The notes below the pieces were generated by a model, which was not told where the DNA came from, made no database searches, and worked only from the letters and a program-made list of their open reading frames with translations. A DNA stretch of 9,346 nt from Rhodospirillales bacterium. Its GTDB lineage: Bacteria; Pseudomonadota; Alphaproteobacteria; Acetobacterales; Acetobacteraceae. The stretch is taken from NCBI GenBank assembly GCA_018971905.1, contig JAGWZS010000057.1, positions 1 through 9,346 on the forward strand. The letters are read 5' to 3'. Both the position numbers and the translations under genes were made by a program. Below, in pieces: positions 1 to 6,438 of the stretch (position 1 is the first letter of the stretch; each line of letters begins with the position of its first letter).

Positions 1-308
1 TGCCCTCCACCTATCGCGAGGGCCTGCCCAAAGCGGTGCTGGAAGCCATGGCCGCTGGCCTGCCGGTGGTGGCCACAAACATTCCCGGCTGCCGCGAAGC
101 GGTAATCAACAATGAAACCGGCTTGCTCGTGCCGCCGCGCAATCCCGCCGCCCTGGCGGAGGCGCTAGGCAGGCTCATCGCCGACCCGGGCTTGCGCGCC
201 CGCCTGGGTGCCGCAGGGCGCCAGCGCGTGCTGGATAATTTTTCGGACGCAATCGTCTGCGAAAAAACCATGGAAATTTACGAAATGCTCAGAAGCGGCC
301 AACCCTGA
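1..308 (+). CDS. GT4-family glycosyltransferase, C-terminal fragment (5' end outside window)
   Basis: The reading frame is open from the left edge (first full codon at base 3) to the TGA ending at 308, so this is the end of a gene that starts outside the window. The visible part begins PSTYREGLPKAVLEAMA, the E-x7-E block with the preceding REG that GT-B fold GT4 transferases use to bind the nucleotide-sugar donor. GLPVVATNIPGCREAV, then GLLVPPRNPAALAEAL, follow in the normal family order. The closing helices (LRARLGAAGRQRVLDNF) are also typical. The acceptor-binding N-terminal domain is not visible, so the sugar and acceptor cannot be named. Such enzymes usually act at the cytoplasmic membrane in polysaccharide or lipid-linked glycan synthesis. 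A GTG at 36 could mimic a start, but the homology clearly extends upstream of it. It converges with the lipoprotein gene, only 22 bases away. Confidence 0.9.
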   Translation, partial: PSTYREGLPKAVLEAMAAGLPVVATNIPGCREAVINNETGLLVPPRNPAALAEALGRLIADPGLRARLGAAGRQRVLDNFSDAIVCEKTMEIYEMLRSGQP

Positions 309-330
309 GACACCGCCCGCGTAACCGCAC

Positions 331-672
331 TTATTGGCCCGGCGAAAGCTCGGCAAGGTCTGAATTCACCTGGTTGAGCTTGGATTGGCTGAGCTTGCCG
401 CCAGAGAGCGAGGCAAGCTGCGACAGGCTCATGCAGGAAAACAGCATATAATGTGGATTGTTCATCACGCCCGGCACGTCACGGTCCAGCACCGCCTTGC
501 CGCGCTCGTCCGCCGCAATCTTGTCGATCGGCGTTTGCACTGAAAAACTCGCTGGGGCAGGGGCGCGCGTGGCCAGCGGCGCATCGGAAGGTGCGGTGCA
601 GGCCGCAAGGCAGGCCAAACCCGCGGCGCCAAACGTCATGACAGCCTGTCTGCTCCCGTTCTGCCAGATCAT
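331..672 (-). CDS. Small predicted lipoprotein of unknown function (113 aa)
   Basis: The protein starts MIWQNGSRQAVMTFGAAG and has a short hydrophobic stretch ending in the lipobox LAAC near residue 25, so it is predicted to be exported by Sec, processed by signal peptidase II and lipidated on that cysteine. A Pro/Ala-rich linker follows. The C-terminal part (about residues 47-113) runs TPIDKIAADERGKAVLDRDV, then a PHYMLF segment, MSLSQLASLSGGKLSQSKL and a last helix NQVNSDLAEL. It resembles short helical tails I associate with secreted hydrolases of alphaproteobacteria; that is recollection, not a search. The ATG at 672 was chosen because AGGAGG (bases 681-686 on the other strand) lies 8 bases upstream and the signal peptide then begins properly; the frame itself stays open to 774. 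It is divergent from purH. No catalytic motif is visible. Confidence 0.7.
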   Translation of the reverse strand: MIWQNGSRQAVMTFGAAGLACLAACTAPSDAPLATRAPAPASFSVQTPIDKIAADERGKAVLDRDVPGVMNNPHYMLFSCMSLSQLASLSGGKLSQSKLNQVNSDLAELSPGQ

Positions 673-731
673 GCCACGTACCTCCTGATGATGGTAACCG
701 AGAAACCCTCCCGGCCCGCGCCAGTCATGCA

Positions 732-790
732 GCATTATTTGTCTATAATGCGATAATTTTGCCACAGTCGCCAAGCTTTAAATTTTAGAC
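732..790. promoter_or_regulatory. AT-rich divergent promoter region with a 7-bp inverted repeat
   Basis: This stretch between the lipoprotein gene and purH is much richer in A and T than its flanks. It holds an exact inverted repeat, GCATTAT at 732-738 and ATAATGC at 745-751, with a 6-base spacer that includes part of a perfect TATAAT (744-749). For purH, a weak pair TTGCCA (759-764) and TTTTAG (783-788) with an 18-base gap could serve as -35 and -10. That would put the transcript start roughly 60 bases before the riboswitch. For the lipoprotein direction TTGGCG (769-774, minus) is a possible -35, but no well-spaced -10 follows. The repeat could be an operator. All of this is inference from composition and weak matches. 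Confidence 0.3.
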
Positions 791-855
791 ATTCCCGCGT
801 CACGCCCCGCCGCCCCTGCTTGCATCTACTTAGGCCCCATGCGAAACCGCGCCAT

Positions 856-923
856 CTTCACGTAACTGGCGCTCAGATGGTCACCATCGGGGAGCGTGAA
901 GCACACCGCCGCGCGCCTGGGCA
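856..923 (+). ncRNA. ZTP (pfl) riboswitch aptamer in the purH leader
   Basis: The layout matches the ZTP/ZMP-sensing pfl motif. Stem P1 pairs CTTCACG (856-862) with CGTGAAG (895-901), seven pairs. Inside it are the conserved AACTGGCG (864-871), a hairpin GATGG-TCA-CCATC (876-888) and GGGGAGCG (889-896). After a short linker comes the conserved GCGCCTGGGCA (913-923). GGCG at 868-871 can pair with CGCC at 914-917, the expected pseudoknot. Known members of this class bind ZTP/ZMP, which accumulates when 10-formyl-tetrahydrofolate is short, and switch on purine and one-carbon genes. PurH consumes ZMP, so the position fits exactly. The aptamer ends only 17 bases before the purH Shine-Dalgarno and no U-tract terminator lies between, so control of translation initiation is the likelier mode (inference). 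Confidence 0.86.
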
Positions 924-953
924 TCGCAACGCCGCATATAACGGAGCCGCCTC

Positions 954-2510
954 GTGTCAGACATCGTCCCCATCCGCACCGCCCTTATTTCCGTTTCCGA
1001 CAAAACCGGGCTCGTGGAATTTGCCCAGGCGCTGGTCGCGGCAGGCGCTAAAATCCTCTCCACCGGTGGCTCGGCGAAAACGCTGCGCGAGGCAGGGGTC
1101 GCGGTCACCGAGGTTTCCGAGCACACCGGCTTTCCTGAAATTCTGGAAGGGCGCGTAAAAACCCTGGTGCCGCAGGTGCATGGCGGCATTCTCGGCAAGC
1201 GGCACGACCCCGGCCATATCGCCGAGATGACCGAGCACGGCATCGCGCCCATCGACCTTGTGGCCGTCAATCTCTACCCGTTCGAGGCCACGGTGGCGCG
1301 GGGTGCTGCGTTCGACGATTGTATCGAGAATATCGACATTGGCGGCCCGGCCATGATCCGCTCCGCCGCCAAGAACCATGAAAGCGTGGCCGTGCTCACC
1401 GAGCCTGGCCATTACGCCAAGGTGCTGGAAGACATCGCCGCGCAGGGCGGCACCACGCTTTCCACCCGCCGCAGCCTGGCCGCCGCGGCCTATGCGCGCA
1501 CCGCGGCTTATGATTCCGCCATCTCCGGCTGGTTCGCCGCACAGCTGGGTGAAACCTACCCGGAGCGCGTCTGCATCTCCGGCACCAAGAAACAGGAGCT
1601 GCGCTACGGCGAAAACCCGCACCAGTCGGCGGCGTTCTACACCACCTCCCCCGCGCGCTTTGGCGTGGCCACCGCCACGCAAGCCCAGGGCAAGGAGCTT
1701 TCCTACAATAATTATAACGACACCGACGCCGCCTTTGAGTGCGTGGCCGAGTTCGATGAGCCCTGCGTGGTGATCGTCAAGCATGCCAACCCCTGCGGTG
1801 TTGCCACCGCCGCCAGCACATCCACCGCCTGGGACCTCGCTTTAGCCTGCGACCCGGTTTCCGCCTTTGGCGGCATCGTGGCGCTGAACCGCACGCTGGA
1901 TGAAGAAACCGCCAGCAAAATCGCCAGCATTTTCACTGAGGTGATCATCGCGCCGGATGCGACCGCCGGCGCTAAAGCGGTGCTCGCCGCCAAGAAAAAC
2001 CTCCGCCTGCTTACCACCGGCGGCGTGCCCAACCCCGCCGAGGCAGGCGTCACCTTCAAATCCCTCGCCGGCGGCTTCCTGGTGCAAAACCGCGATGCCG
2101 GGCGCATTACCGCCGAAGCGTTGCAAATCGTCACCCAACGCGCGCCCACGGCGGCCGAGCTTGATGATATGCTGTTCGCCTTCCGGGTGGGTAAGCATGT
2201 GAAGTCCAACGCCATTGTGTACGCCAAGAACCGCGCCACCATCGGCGTTGGCGCCGGGCAGATGAACCGGGTGGACAGCGCCCGCATCGCCGCTTGGCGC
2301 GGCAAGGAAGCAAAGCTGGACTTCACCGGCTGCGCTGTCGCCTCAGATGCCTTCTTCCCCTTCGCTGATGGGCTGGAAACCGCCATTGCAGCGGGGGCAA
2401 GCTGCGTCATCCAGCCCGGCGGCTCAATCCGCGACAAAGAGGTCATCGCGGCGGCCGATGCGGCCGGAATCGCCATGGTCTTCACAAATATGCGGCATTT
2501 CCGGCATTAA
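954..2510 (+). CDS. purH: Bifunctional AICAR transformylase / IMP cyclohydrolase PurH
   Basis: This enzyme performs the last two steps of de novo IMP synthesis in the cytosol: it formylates AICAR (ZMP) with 10-formyl-THF, then closes the ring to give IMP. The 518 residues are full length for the family. The N-terminal MGS-like cyclohydrolase domain shows SVSDKTGL (13-20), STGGSAKTL and [12 protein letters not shown] (69-80). [14 protein letters not shown] (129-142) marks the domain junction. The transformylase part carries RYGENPHQ (217-224), [10 protein letters not shown] (251-260) and KHANPCG (276-282), whose Lys-His pair is catalytic in the family. [25 protein letters not shown] and a [15 protein letters not shown] block close the protein. 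The start is GTG at 954, with ACGGAG at 941-946 seven bases upstream. It sits directly behind a ZTP riboswitch, and a small membrane-protein gene follows after 18 bases. No missing key residue was noticed. Confidence 0.97.
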   Translation: MSDIVPIRTALISVSDKTGLVEFAQALVAAGAKILSTGGSAKTLREAGVAVTEVSEHTGFPEILEGRVKTLVPQVHGGILGKRHDPGHIAEMTEHGIAPIDLVAVNLYPFEATVARGAAFDDCIENIDIGGPAMIRSAAKNHESVAVLTEPGHYAKVLEDIAAQGGTTLSTRRSLAAAAYARTAAYDSAISGWFAAQLGETYPERVCISGTKKQELRYGENPHQSAAFYTTSPARFGVATATQAQGKELSYNNYNDTDAAFECVAEFDEPCVVIVKHANPCGVATAASTSTAWDLALACDPVSAFGGIVALNRTLDEETASKIASIFTEVIIAPDATAGAKAVLAAKKNLRLLTTGGVPNPAEAGVTFKSLAGGFLVQNRDAGRITAEALQIVTQRAPTAAELDDMLFAFRVGKHVKSNAIVYAKNRATIGVGAGQMNRVDSARIAAWRGKEAKLDFTGCAVASDAFFPFADGLETAIAAGASCVIQPGGSIRDKEVIAAADAAGIAMVFTNMRHFRH

Positions 2511-2528
2511 TCGGATATTAAGGAGTCC

Positions 2529-2969
2529 ATGCCGATGACCCTGCCTTTCTCCCTGCCGGATTGGATGCCAGGCTGGCTTGTCCTGGCCCTCGCCGTACCG
2601 GCCCTGCTCTGGGTCCTTGCCTTTCTCATGGTTCCGTTCAGCGTTTTTGGCGTGAAGGCACGGCTGGAGGCCATCGAAGGCGAGCTGGAAAACCTGCAGG
2701 AAGAGCTGCGCGTGATGCAAATGCGCGCCGCGGGCATTCTCTCACCCCCCGTACGCCCGATGGACAGCTACGAAGACGTGCCGCATTTTGGCCAGTTAAA
2801 GCGCAGCCGCGCGCCGCAGCCGCCGGTTGAGGAGCCGCCGGTCAGCCGCGCGCCCATCCCCACCCCGGATGTGCGCGGCTTCACGGCACGCGACAGCTTC
2901 ACCCCGCGCGAGCGCCCCGCCGCGCCGCCACCGCCCCGCCCGCGCCGCACGGAGCCACGGCTGGACTGA
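2529..2969 (+). CDS. Small membrane-anchored coiled-coil protein with proline-rich tail (unknown function)
   Basis: I do not recognise a named family. The protein has about 146 residues. A short N-terminus is followed by one strongly hydrophobic segment (about residues 15-40), which should span or anchor in the cytoplasmic membrane. Then comes a charged heptad-like helix (KARLEAIEGELENLQEELRV, about 43-62), a probable short coiled coil for self-association. The remainder is low-complexity, rich in Pro, Arg and Ala, and probably disordered. AGGAG at 2521-2525 is 3 bases from the ATG at 2529 and 9 bases from an in-frame ATG at 2535, so the true start may be the second, giving two fewer residues. 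It lies 18 bases after purH with no terminator between, so it is probably co-transcribed and may share the ZTP response. The rplM promoter starts just beyond it. Confidence 0.75.
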   Translation: MPMTLPFSLPDWMPGWLVLALAVPALLWVLAFLMVPFSVFGVKARLEAIEGELENLQEELRVMQMRAAGILSPPVRPMDSYEDVPHFGQLKRSRAPQPPVEEPPVSRAPIPTPDVRGFTARDSFTPRERPAAPPPPRPRRTEPRLD

Positions 2970-3011
2970 GGTAAATGCCATGCGGTATTAAATTACCACA
3001 CACCAGACCCC

Positions 3012-3040
3012 TTGACCTTCCACTGCGTTTTGCTCATAAG
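3012..3040 (+). promoter_or_regulatory. Sigma70-type promoter for rplM-rpsI
   Basis: TTGACC (3012-3017) matches the -35 consensus at five of six positions. After exactly 17 bases comes CATAAG (3035-3040), four of six against TATAAT. The -35 is preceded by C, giving the CTTGAC form common in alphaproteobacterial housekeeping promoters. Transcription would begin near 3047, leaving a leader of about 20 bases before the rplM ATG at 3067, which is too short for a riboswitch or an S-protein-binding structure. Confidence 0.7.
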
Positions 3041-3066
3041 CCGCCGACTATTGTTTGGGTGAGCAT

Positions 3067-3531
3067 ATGAAAACGACGATTTCCATCAAACCCGCGGACG
3101 TGAAGAAGGACTGGGTCCTGATCGACGCCGAAGGGCTGATTCTGGGCCGTCTTGCGGCCATCGTGGCGAACCGCCTGCGCGGCAAGCACAAGGCGATTTT
3201 TACGCCCCACGTTGATTGCGGGGACAACATCATCATCGTCAACGCCGAGAAGGTGAAGGTAACCGGCAAGAAGGCGGAAGATTCCGTGTTCTACTACCAC
3301 ACCGGCTACGCGGGCGGCATCAAGGGCCGCTCCATCAAGGAGCGTCTGGCCAGCAAGAACCCGCAAAGCGTTGTCGAGAAAGCGGTTGAGCGCATGATCA
3401 CGCGCGGCCCGCTGCAGCGCCAGCAGATGAAGAACCTGCATGTGTATGCCGGGCCTGAGCACCCGCACGCCGCCCAGCAGCCCAAGACCCTCGACGTCGC
3501 CGCGCTGAACCCCAAGAATAAGAGGGCCTGA
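3067..3531 (+). CDS. rplM: 50S ribosomal protein L13
   Basis: L13 is an early-assembly protein of the large ribosomal subunit that binds 23S rRNA. The product of 154 residues starts [20 protein letters not shown], equivalent to the usual MKT...DW opening, and contains [67 protein letters not shown] and EHPHAAQQP in family order. I chose the ATG at 3067 rather than the TTG at 3055 because the family begins at this methionine and the upstream codons add nothing conserved. Only a weak GGTGAG (3058-3063) stands close before it. The rpsI start follows after 4 bases, the standard rplM-rpsI pair. Confidence 0.97.
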   Translation: MKTTISIKPADVKKDWVLIDAEGLILGRLAAIVANRLRGKHKAIFTPHVDCGDNIIIVNAEKVKVTGKKAEDSVFYYHTGYAGGIKGRSIKERLASKNPQSVVEKAVERMITRGPLQRQQMKNLHVYAGPEHPHAAQQPKTLDVAALNPKNKRA

Positions 3532-3535
3532 GACC

Positions 3536-4027
3536 ATGTCCGAAACCACCAATGCTTTCGCCGGTCTGAAAGACCTCCAGGCCACCACCGGCGCCACCGC
3601 AGATGCCCCCGCCCAGAAACGCGAGCCCAAGCGCGACGCGCAAGGCCGTTCCTACGCCACCGGCCGCCGCAAGAACGCCATTGCCCGCGTGTGGGTAAAG
3701 CCCGGCAAGGGCGAGATCACCATCAACGGCAAGAAGGCGCCGGTTTATTTCGCCCGCCCCGTGCTGCGCATGTTGATCACCCAGCCCTTCCTGGTGGCCG
3801 ACCGCTACAATCAGTTCGACGTGTACTGCACCGTTACCGGTGGCGGCCTCTCCGGCCAGGCCGGCGCTGTGCGGCACGGCATCTCCCGCGCGCTCACCCT
3901 GTTTGAGCCGGAACTGCGCTCCATCCTGAAGGCCGCTGGCTTCCTCACCCGCGACCCGCGCATGGTTGAGCGTAAGAAATACGGCAAGCCAAAGGCCCGC
4001 CGCAGCTTCCAGTTCTCCAAGCGCTAA
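3536..4027 (+). CDS. rpsI: 30S ribosomal protein S9
   Basis: S9 belongs to the small-subunit head, and its C-terminal tail reaches the P-site tRNA. The 163-residue product has a non-conserved Ala/Thr-rich N-terminal extension of about 38 residues, typical of alphaproteobacteria. The conserved core follows: [50 protein letters not shown] and [20 protein letters not shown], ending in the invariant SKR. GAGGG at 3522-3526 lies 9 bases before the ATG, inside the end of rplM. It is co-transcribed with rplM. No convincing intrinsic terminator was seen directly after it. Confidence 0.97.
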   Translation: MSETTNAFAGLKDLQATTGATADAPAQKREPKRDAQGRSYATGRRKNAIARVWVKPGKGEITINGKKAPVYFARPVLRMLITQPFLVADRYNQFDVYCTVTGGGLSGQAGAVRHGISRALTLFEPELRSILKAAGFLTRDPRMVERKKYGKPKARRSFQFSKR

Positions 4028-4182
4028 GTCTTAGGCTTCAATTTATTCAATTAGAACAGAGGTTTGGCGAATGTCAGGCCCCTGTTTTTACATTCACAGA
4101 CGCTTTACAGCCCCTTGTTTCCGACGATGTTTCCAGTTAGCGTTTTGCACAGAACTTTCACAGAAATTGTGGAGTTTGGATC

Positions 4183-4646
4183 ATGGTCGAGAGCTTCTAC
4201 CAGCAAGCCCACCGCCTCCGGGACGGGGCCGTCATGGTGTACCGGCGAGGCGACACTAACCAGCAGGTCTATCAGGCCCGCCTAAAGGCACGCAAGCCTA
4301 CCTGGACAGGCTCAAACAACTCTCTCGACACGTCGAACCTGGCAATCTGGTATTCTGCGGCTATGACGGCAAGCCAGTGGAAAATTTCAACAAGACCTTC
4401 GCCAGCATCCTCTCGCGCTTGAAGCTGCTAAACGACCGGTGGGGCAAGCGCCGGACAGTTTACAGCCTGCGGAATTTTTACTGCACGCAGTGCCTGCTGT
4501 CCGGCATCCCGATTCACATCCTCGCCAAAAACATGGGGACTTCGATTTCCTATATCGAGAAGCATTACAGCCATGGTAATCCCCATGTGCCGACGGTGAT
4601 GCAGGCGAAAGAACTTCAGACGAAGAAATTCAAGGCGAAAGCCTAA
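4183..4646 (+). pseudogene. Tyrosine recombinase (phage-type integrase) relic: internal deletion and frameshift
   Basis: Two parts of one integrase lie in different frames. The first starts at ATG 4183, with GGAG at 4171-4174 eight bases upstream, and reads MVESFYQQAHRLRDGAVMVY to about VYQARLK (ending 4287), like the opening of alphaproteobacterial integrases. The second is the adjacent frame from about 4290. It reads GTQAYLDRLKQL, then LVFCGYDGKPVENFNKTF, then RRTVYSLRNFYCTQCLLSGI, AKNMGTSISYIEKHYSH and a basic tail. It holds the box-II arginine (SLR), the HYSH block with the nucleophile tyrosine, and an Asn where SLRH is usual. Such proteins normally have about 350-420 residues, and roughly 200 from the core-binding domain and first catalytic arginine are gone. 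The gene should be inactive. An upstream ATG at 4377 in the second frame could express only a catalytic-tail fragment. The family is assigned from motifs without a search. Confidence 0.78.
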
Positions 4647-4675
4647 GATCGCCGTTCGTATTGATGCCGAGGCGT

Positions 4676-4700
4676 GGGCGTCAGATGACGCCCTTCTGTT
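4676..4700 (+). terminator. Likely rho-independent terminator after the integrase relic
   Basis: GGGCGTC (4676-4682) and GACGCCC (4687-4693) form a perfect 7-pair GC-rich stem with the tetraloop AGAT. TTCTGTTATT follows, a moderately U-rich tail. The stem lies 30 bases after the relic's stop codon. The interrupted T-run makes it weaker than a textbook terminator. Confidence 0.55.
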
Positions 4701-4703
4701 ATT

Positions 4704-4719
4704 CGCCATGAAGATGGCG
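4704..4719. repeat. Stem-loop between two terminator-like hairpins
   Basis: CGCCAT (4704-4709) and ATGGCG (4714-4719) pair perfectly around GAAG. There is no T-run on either side, so this is not a terminator on its own. It is the middle one of three tetraloop hairpins spaced within 75 bases. Confidence 0.4.
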
Positions 4720-4723
4720 GCTT

Positions 4724-4750
4724 GAAAGCGCCGCCCGTAGGGGCGGTGCG
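4724..4750 (-). terminator. Candidate terminator of the minus-strand glycan operon
   Basis: CCGCCC (4731-4736) and GGGCGG (4741-4746) form a strong stem with a 4-base loop. It extends by two GC pairs past one mismatch on the minus strand (a wobble on the plus strand). Read on the minus strand the stem is followed by TTTC (4727-4724). It lies about 150 bases beyond the stop of the last methyltransferase gene, so the assignment is tentative. It faces the terminator at 4676 and would insulate two converging transcripts. Confidence 0.45.
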
Positions 4751-4897
4751 GATCGGGCGTGACATTCTTTGAGTATTCGCAAACCCTCTCTACCGGCATG
4801 TTCCCTTAAAGGGCATAACACTCAGAAACTACGCGCCAAAATCCTTGTAGCTGATTGTTCCAAATGTATGCGCCAACTCTGGCCATTTCACGCGGGC

Positions 4898-5710
4898 TTA
4901 GGCCGGTTTGCGGCCCCTGACGGCCCAGGACATCTTGTTCGTCCAGTGCGCCTCCACATCCTCGAGCCCGGCCTGTTTCAGCAAGGCCATGGCCTCGTCG
5001 CGCGTATAATAGAGCGCGATGCGCGGGATCATATGATCGAACACAATGGCGCGCAGATGCCGGAAACTGAAGCCACGTAGCTGCCGCAAATAAGGCGAGG
5101 CGCCGAAATAAAACCGCAGCACGAGCCAAAGCAACGCCGTCAACGGCCGGGAGAGCGTGTGAACCAGCGGCAGCGGCAAGCGGCTGAAAAGATGAATGCG
5201 TAGAGGATTGAATAGATGTACGATCCAGCCATTTCCCTCGCGTCCATAAAGCCAAACCAGTACCATCCCACCCGGCTTCACGGCACGCACCAGCCGCCGC
5301 ACCGCACGTTCCGGCTCACCTAGATGGTGCACCACACCGATGCTGAAGGCGATGTCGAACTCATTTTCTTCAGCAATGTCGTAGATGCTTTCACGCCGCA
5401 CCTCAGCATTGGGGAACGGCGCTAAAGTGGCACGGGCGCGGTCCAGCGTGCGCTCATCCACATCCGCCGCAACCCCCCGCACCGCGCCATAGCGCAACGG
5501 CCAATAGCTGTTGCGTCCCATGCCGCAGCCACCATCAAGAAAACTTTTGCCCCGCCAGTTCTCGGGCGTAAGCGGCGTCGTCCAGCGGCGGAACTGCTGC
5601 TCATGCACGGGCAGCAGCTCGGCATAATTATCCCAGGAATAGCCGAAACGCTCAGGTGAACCGGCGATGATGTCTTGGTCAGGGGCTGGCATGGTGAACT
5701 CGGCGCTCAT
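4898..5710 (-). CDS. Class I SAM-dependent methyltransferase (270 aa)
   Basis: This is a Rossmann-fold methyltransferase of the Methyltransf_11/UbiE-like kind. The SAM-binding motif I is FLDGGCGMGR (residues 57-66), an acidic DVDE motif follows, and AFSIGVVHHL (121-130) is the usual motif IV. VKPGGMVLVWLYG is the post-IV block. The N-terminal SPERFGYSWDNYAELLP resembles methyltransferases of polysaccharide clusters. Hydrophobic stretches in the C-terminal half (HTLSRPLTALLWLVLRFYFG) may touch the membrane or a lipid-linked substrate. The ATG at 5710 was chosen because its A is the last base of the preceding gene's TAA (TAATG coupling). A GTG nine bases earlier is less likely. No strong Shine-Dalgarno is seen, consistent with coupled translation. 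The substrate is unknown; from context a sugar or glycolipid is likely. It is the last gene of the operon. Confidence 0.85.
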   Translation of the reverse strand: MSAEFTMPAPDQDIIAGSPERFGYSWDNYAELLPVHEQQFRRWTTPLTPENWRGKSFLDGGCGMGRNSYWPLRYGAVRGVAADVDERTLDRARATLAPFPNAEVRRESIYDIAEENEFDIAFSIGVVHHLGEPERAVRRLVRAVKPGGMVLVWLYGREGNGWIVHLFNPLRIHLFSRLPLPLVHTLSRPLTALLWLVLRFYFGASPYLRQLRGFSFRHLRAIVFDHMIPRIALYYTRDEAMALLKQAGLEDVEAHWTNKMSWAVRGRKPA

Positions 5711-6438
5711 TATTGGCACGCACGGTGCAGGCGCGCATTCAAATTGGCAAGCCGGTCGATGATAGACTGGGGCATGCGACGCAGAAACTGCTTGCGCAGT
5801 CTGAAGGCCCAGGGCGCAATATCGACAATCGGCTGGCCGGGCGCCAGTTGTCCGAGCAAGGCGGGCGGCGCTACGCCCCGCTTGACGTAAAGCAGGATAT
5901 TATAACGATACCAGTAGGGTAGTTCGTCATGCAGAGTCAGCGCGGGGCGGATGGCGTCGAACGCCTCGTATCCCTTGGCCGCGAACAGCGCGCGCCAAAA
6001 TTCATAGGGACGTTCATTGATATGGCCGGCCCCGCCCTGGCCAGGCGGGGCAGCTGAAAACAGCACGGCATCGCCATGTGCGGTCAGGTCTTCCACCAAG
6101 CCGACACTGCGCGCGGCAGGCAGATGTTCGGCGACTTCGAGGCATTGCACGAGATCAAAGCGCCGCCCAAGCTGAAACGGCTGCGCCAGATCCGTCCGCC
6201 GGAACCGCTCTAGCGGGATGAGCATCGTCTCGGCACTGACAAATGCGCCATCGAGGCCAGTCACATCGCTGCTTCCAGCTGCCATCCAGGCCGCCAGCCA
6301 AGTACCGCGCGCGCAGCCGACGTCGAGCACGCTGCCGATGGGCAACCAGCCCTTGATCAGGCTGGTGATGAGCCGGGCCGCCGCCGCCGATTGCTCGGCC
6401 CGGTCATAGAAGGCGGAGGAATAATGCTGGTGCGTCAT
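5710..6438 (-). CDS. SAM-dependent methyltransferase of the Methyltransf_23 type (242 aa)
   Basis: Motif I is VLDVGCARGTWL (residues 37-48), followed by GLDG for the ribose-binding acidic loop and LVQCLEVAEHLP (96-107) as motif IV. A SAAPPGQGGAGHINERPYEF block (129-148) is characteristic of methyltransferases in sugar and polysaccharide clusters. The tail LPYWYRYNILLYVKRG and the basic C-terminus are less conserved. The start is ATG 6438: it overlaps the upstream gene's stop as ATGA, AGAGG lies 5 bases before it, and motif I then falls at the usual distance. The frame is open to 6579 but the upstream residues look non-native. It is the first of two adjacent methyltransferases with different motif sets, so they probably act on different positions or substrates rather than being recent duplicates. 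Confidence 0.85.
   Translation of the reverse strand: MTHQHYSSAFYDRAEQSAAAARLITSLIKGWLPIGSVLDVGCARGTWLAAWMAAGSSDVTGLDGAFVSAETMLIPLERFRRTDLAQPFQLGRRFDLVQCLEVAEHLPAARSVGLVEDLTAHGDAVLFSAAPPGQGGAGHINERPYEFWRALFAAKGYEAFDAIRPALTLHDELPYWYRYNILLYVKRGVAPPALLGQLAPGQPIVDIAPWAFRLRKQFLRRMPQSIIDRLANLNARLHRACQ

Noticed and set aside
957..2485. Long open frames on the minus strand opposite purH (957-1784 and 1712-2485)
   Set aside because: They are rich in Gly, Ala and Arg without motifs, lie wholly antisense to a complete purH, and are a usual by-product of high-GC codon bias.
3055..3069. TTG at 3055 as the rplM start
   Set aside because: L13 proteins begin at the MKT methionine encoded at 3067; four extra residues would be unconserved.
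4069..4095. GAATGT/ACATTC repeat with TTTTT as an rpsI terminator
   Set aside because: The inner stem is only 3-4 pairs with a poor loop, and the T-run lies inside the outer arm, so the fold is not convincing.
4801..4820. CCCTT-A-AAGGG palindrome after the methyltransferase gene as a terminator
   Set aside because: The loop would be one base and there is no T-run on either strand; it may be a chance palindrome.
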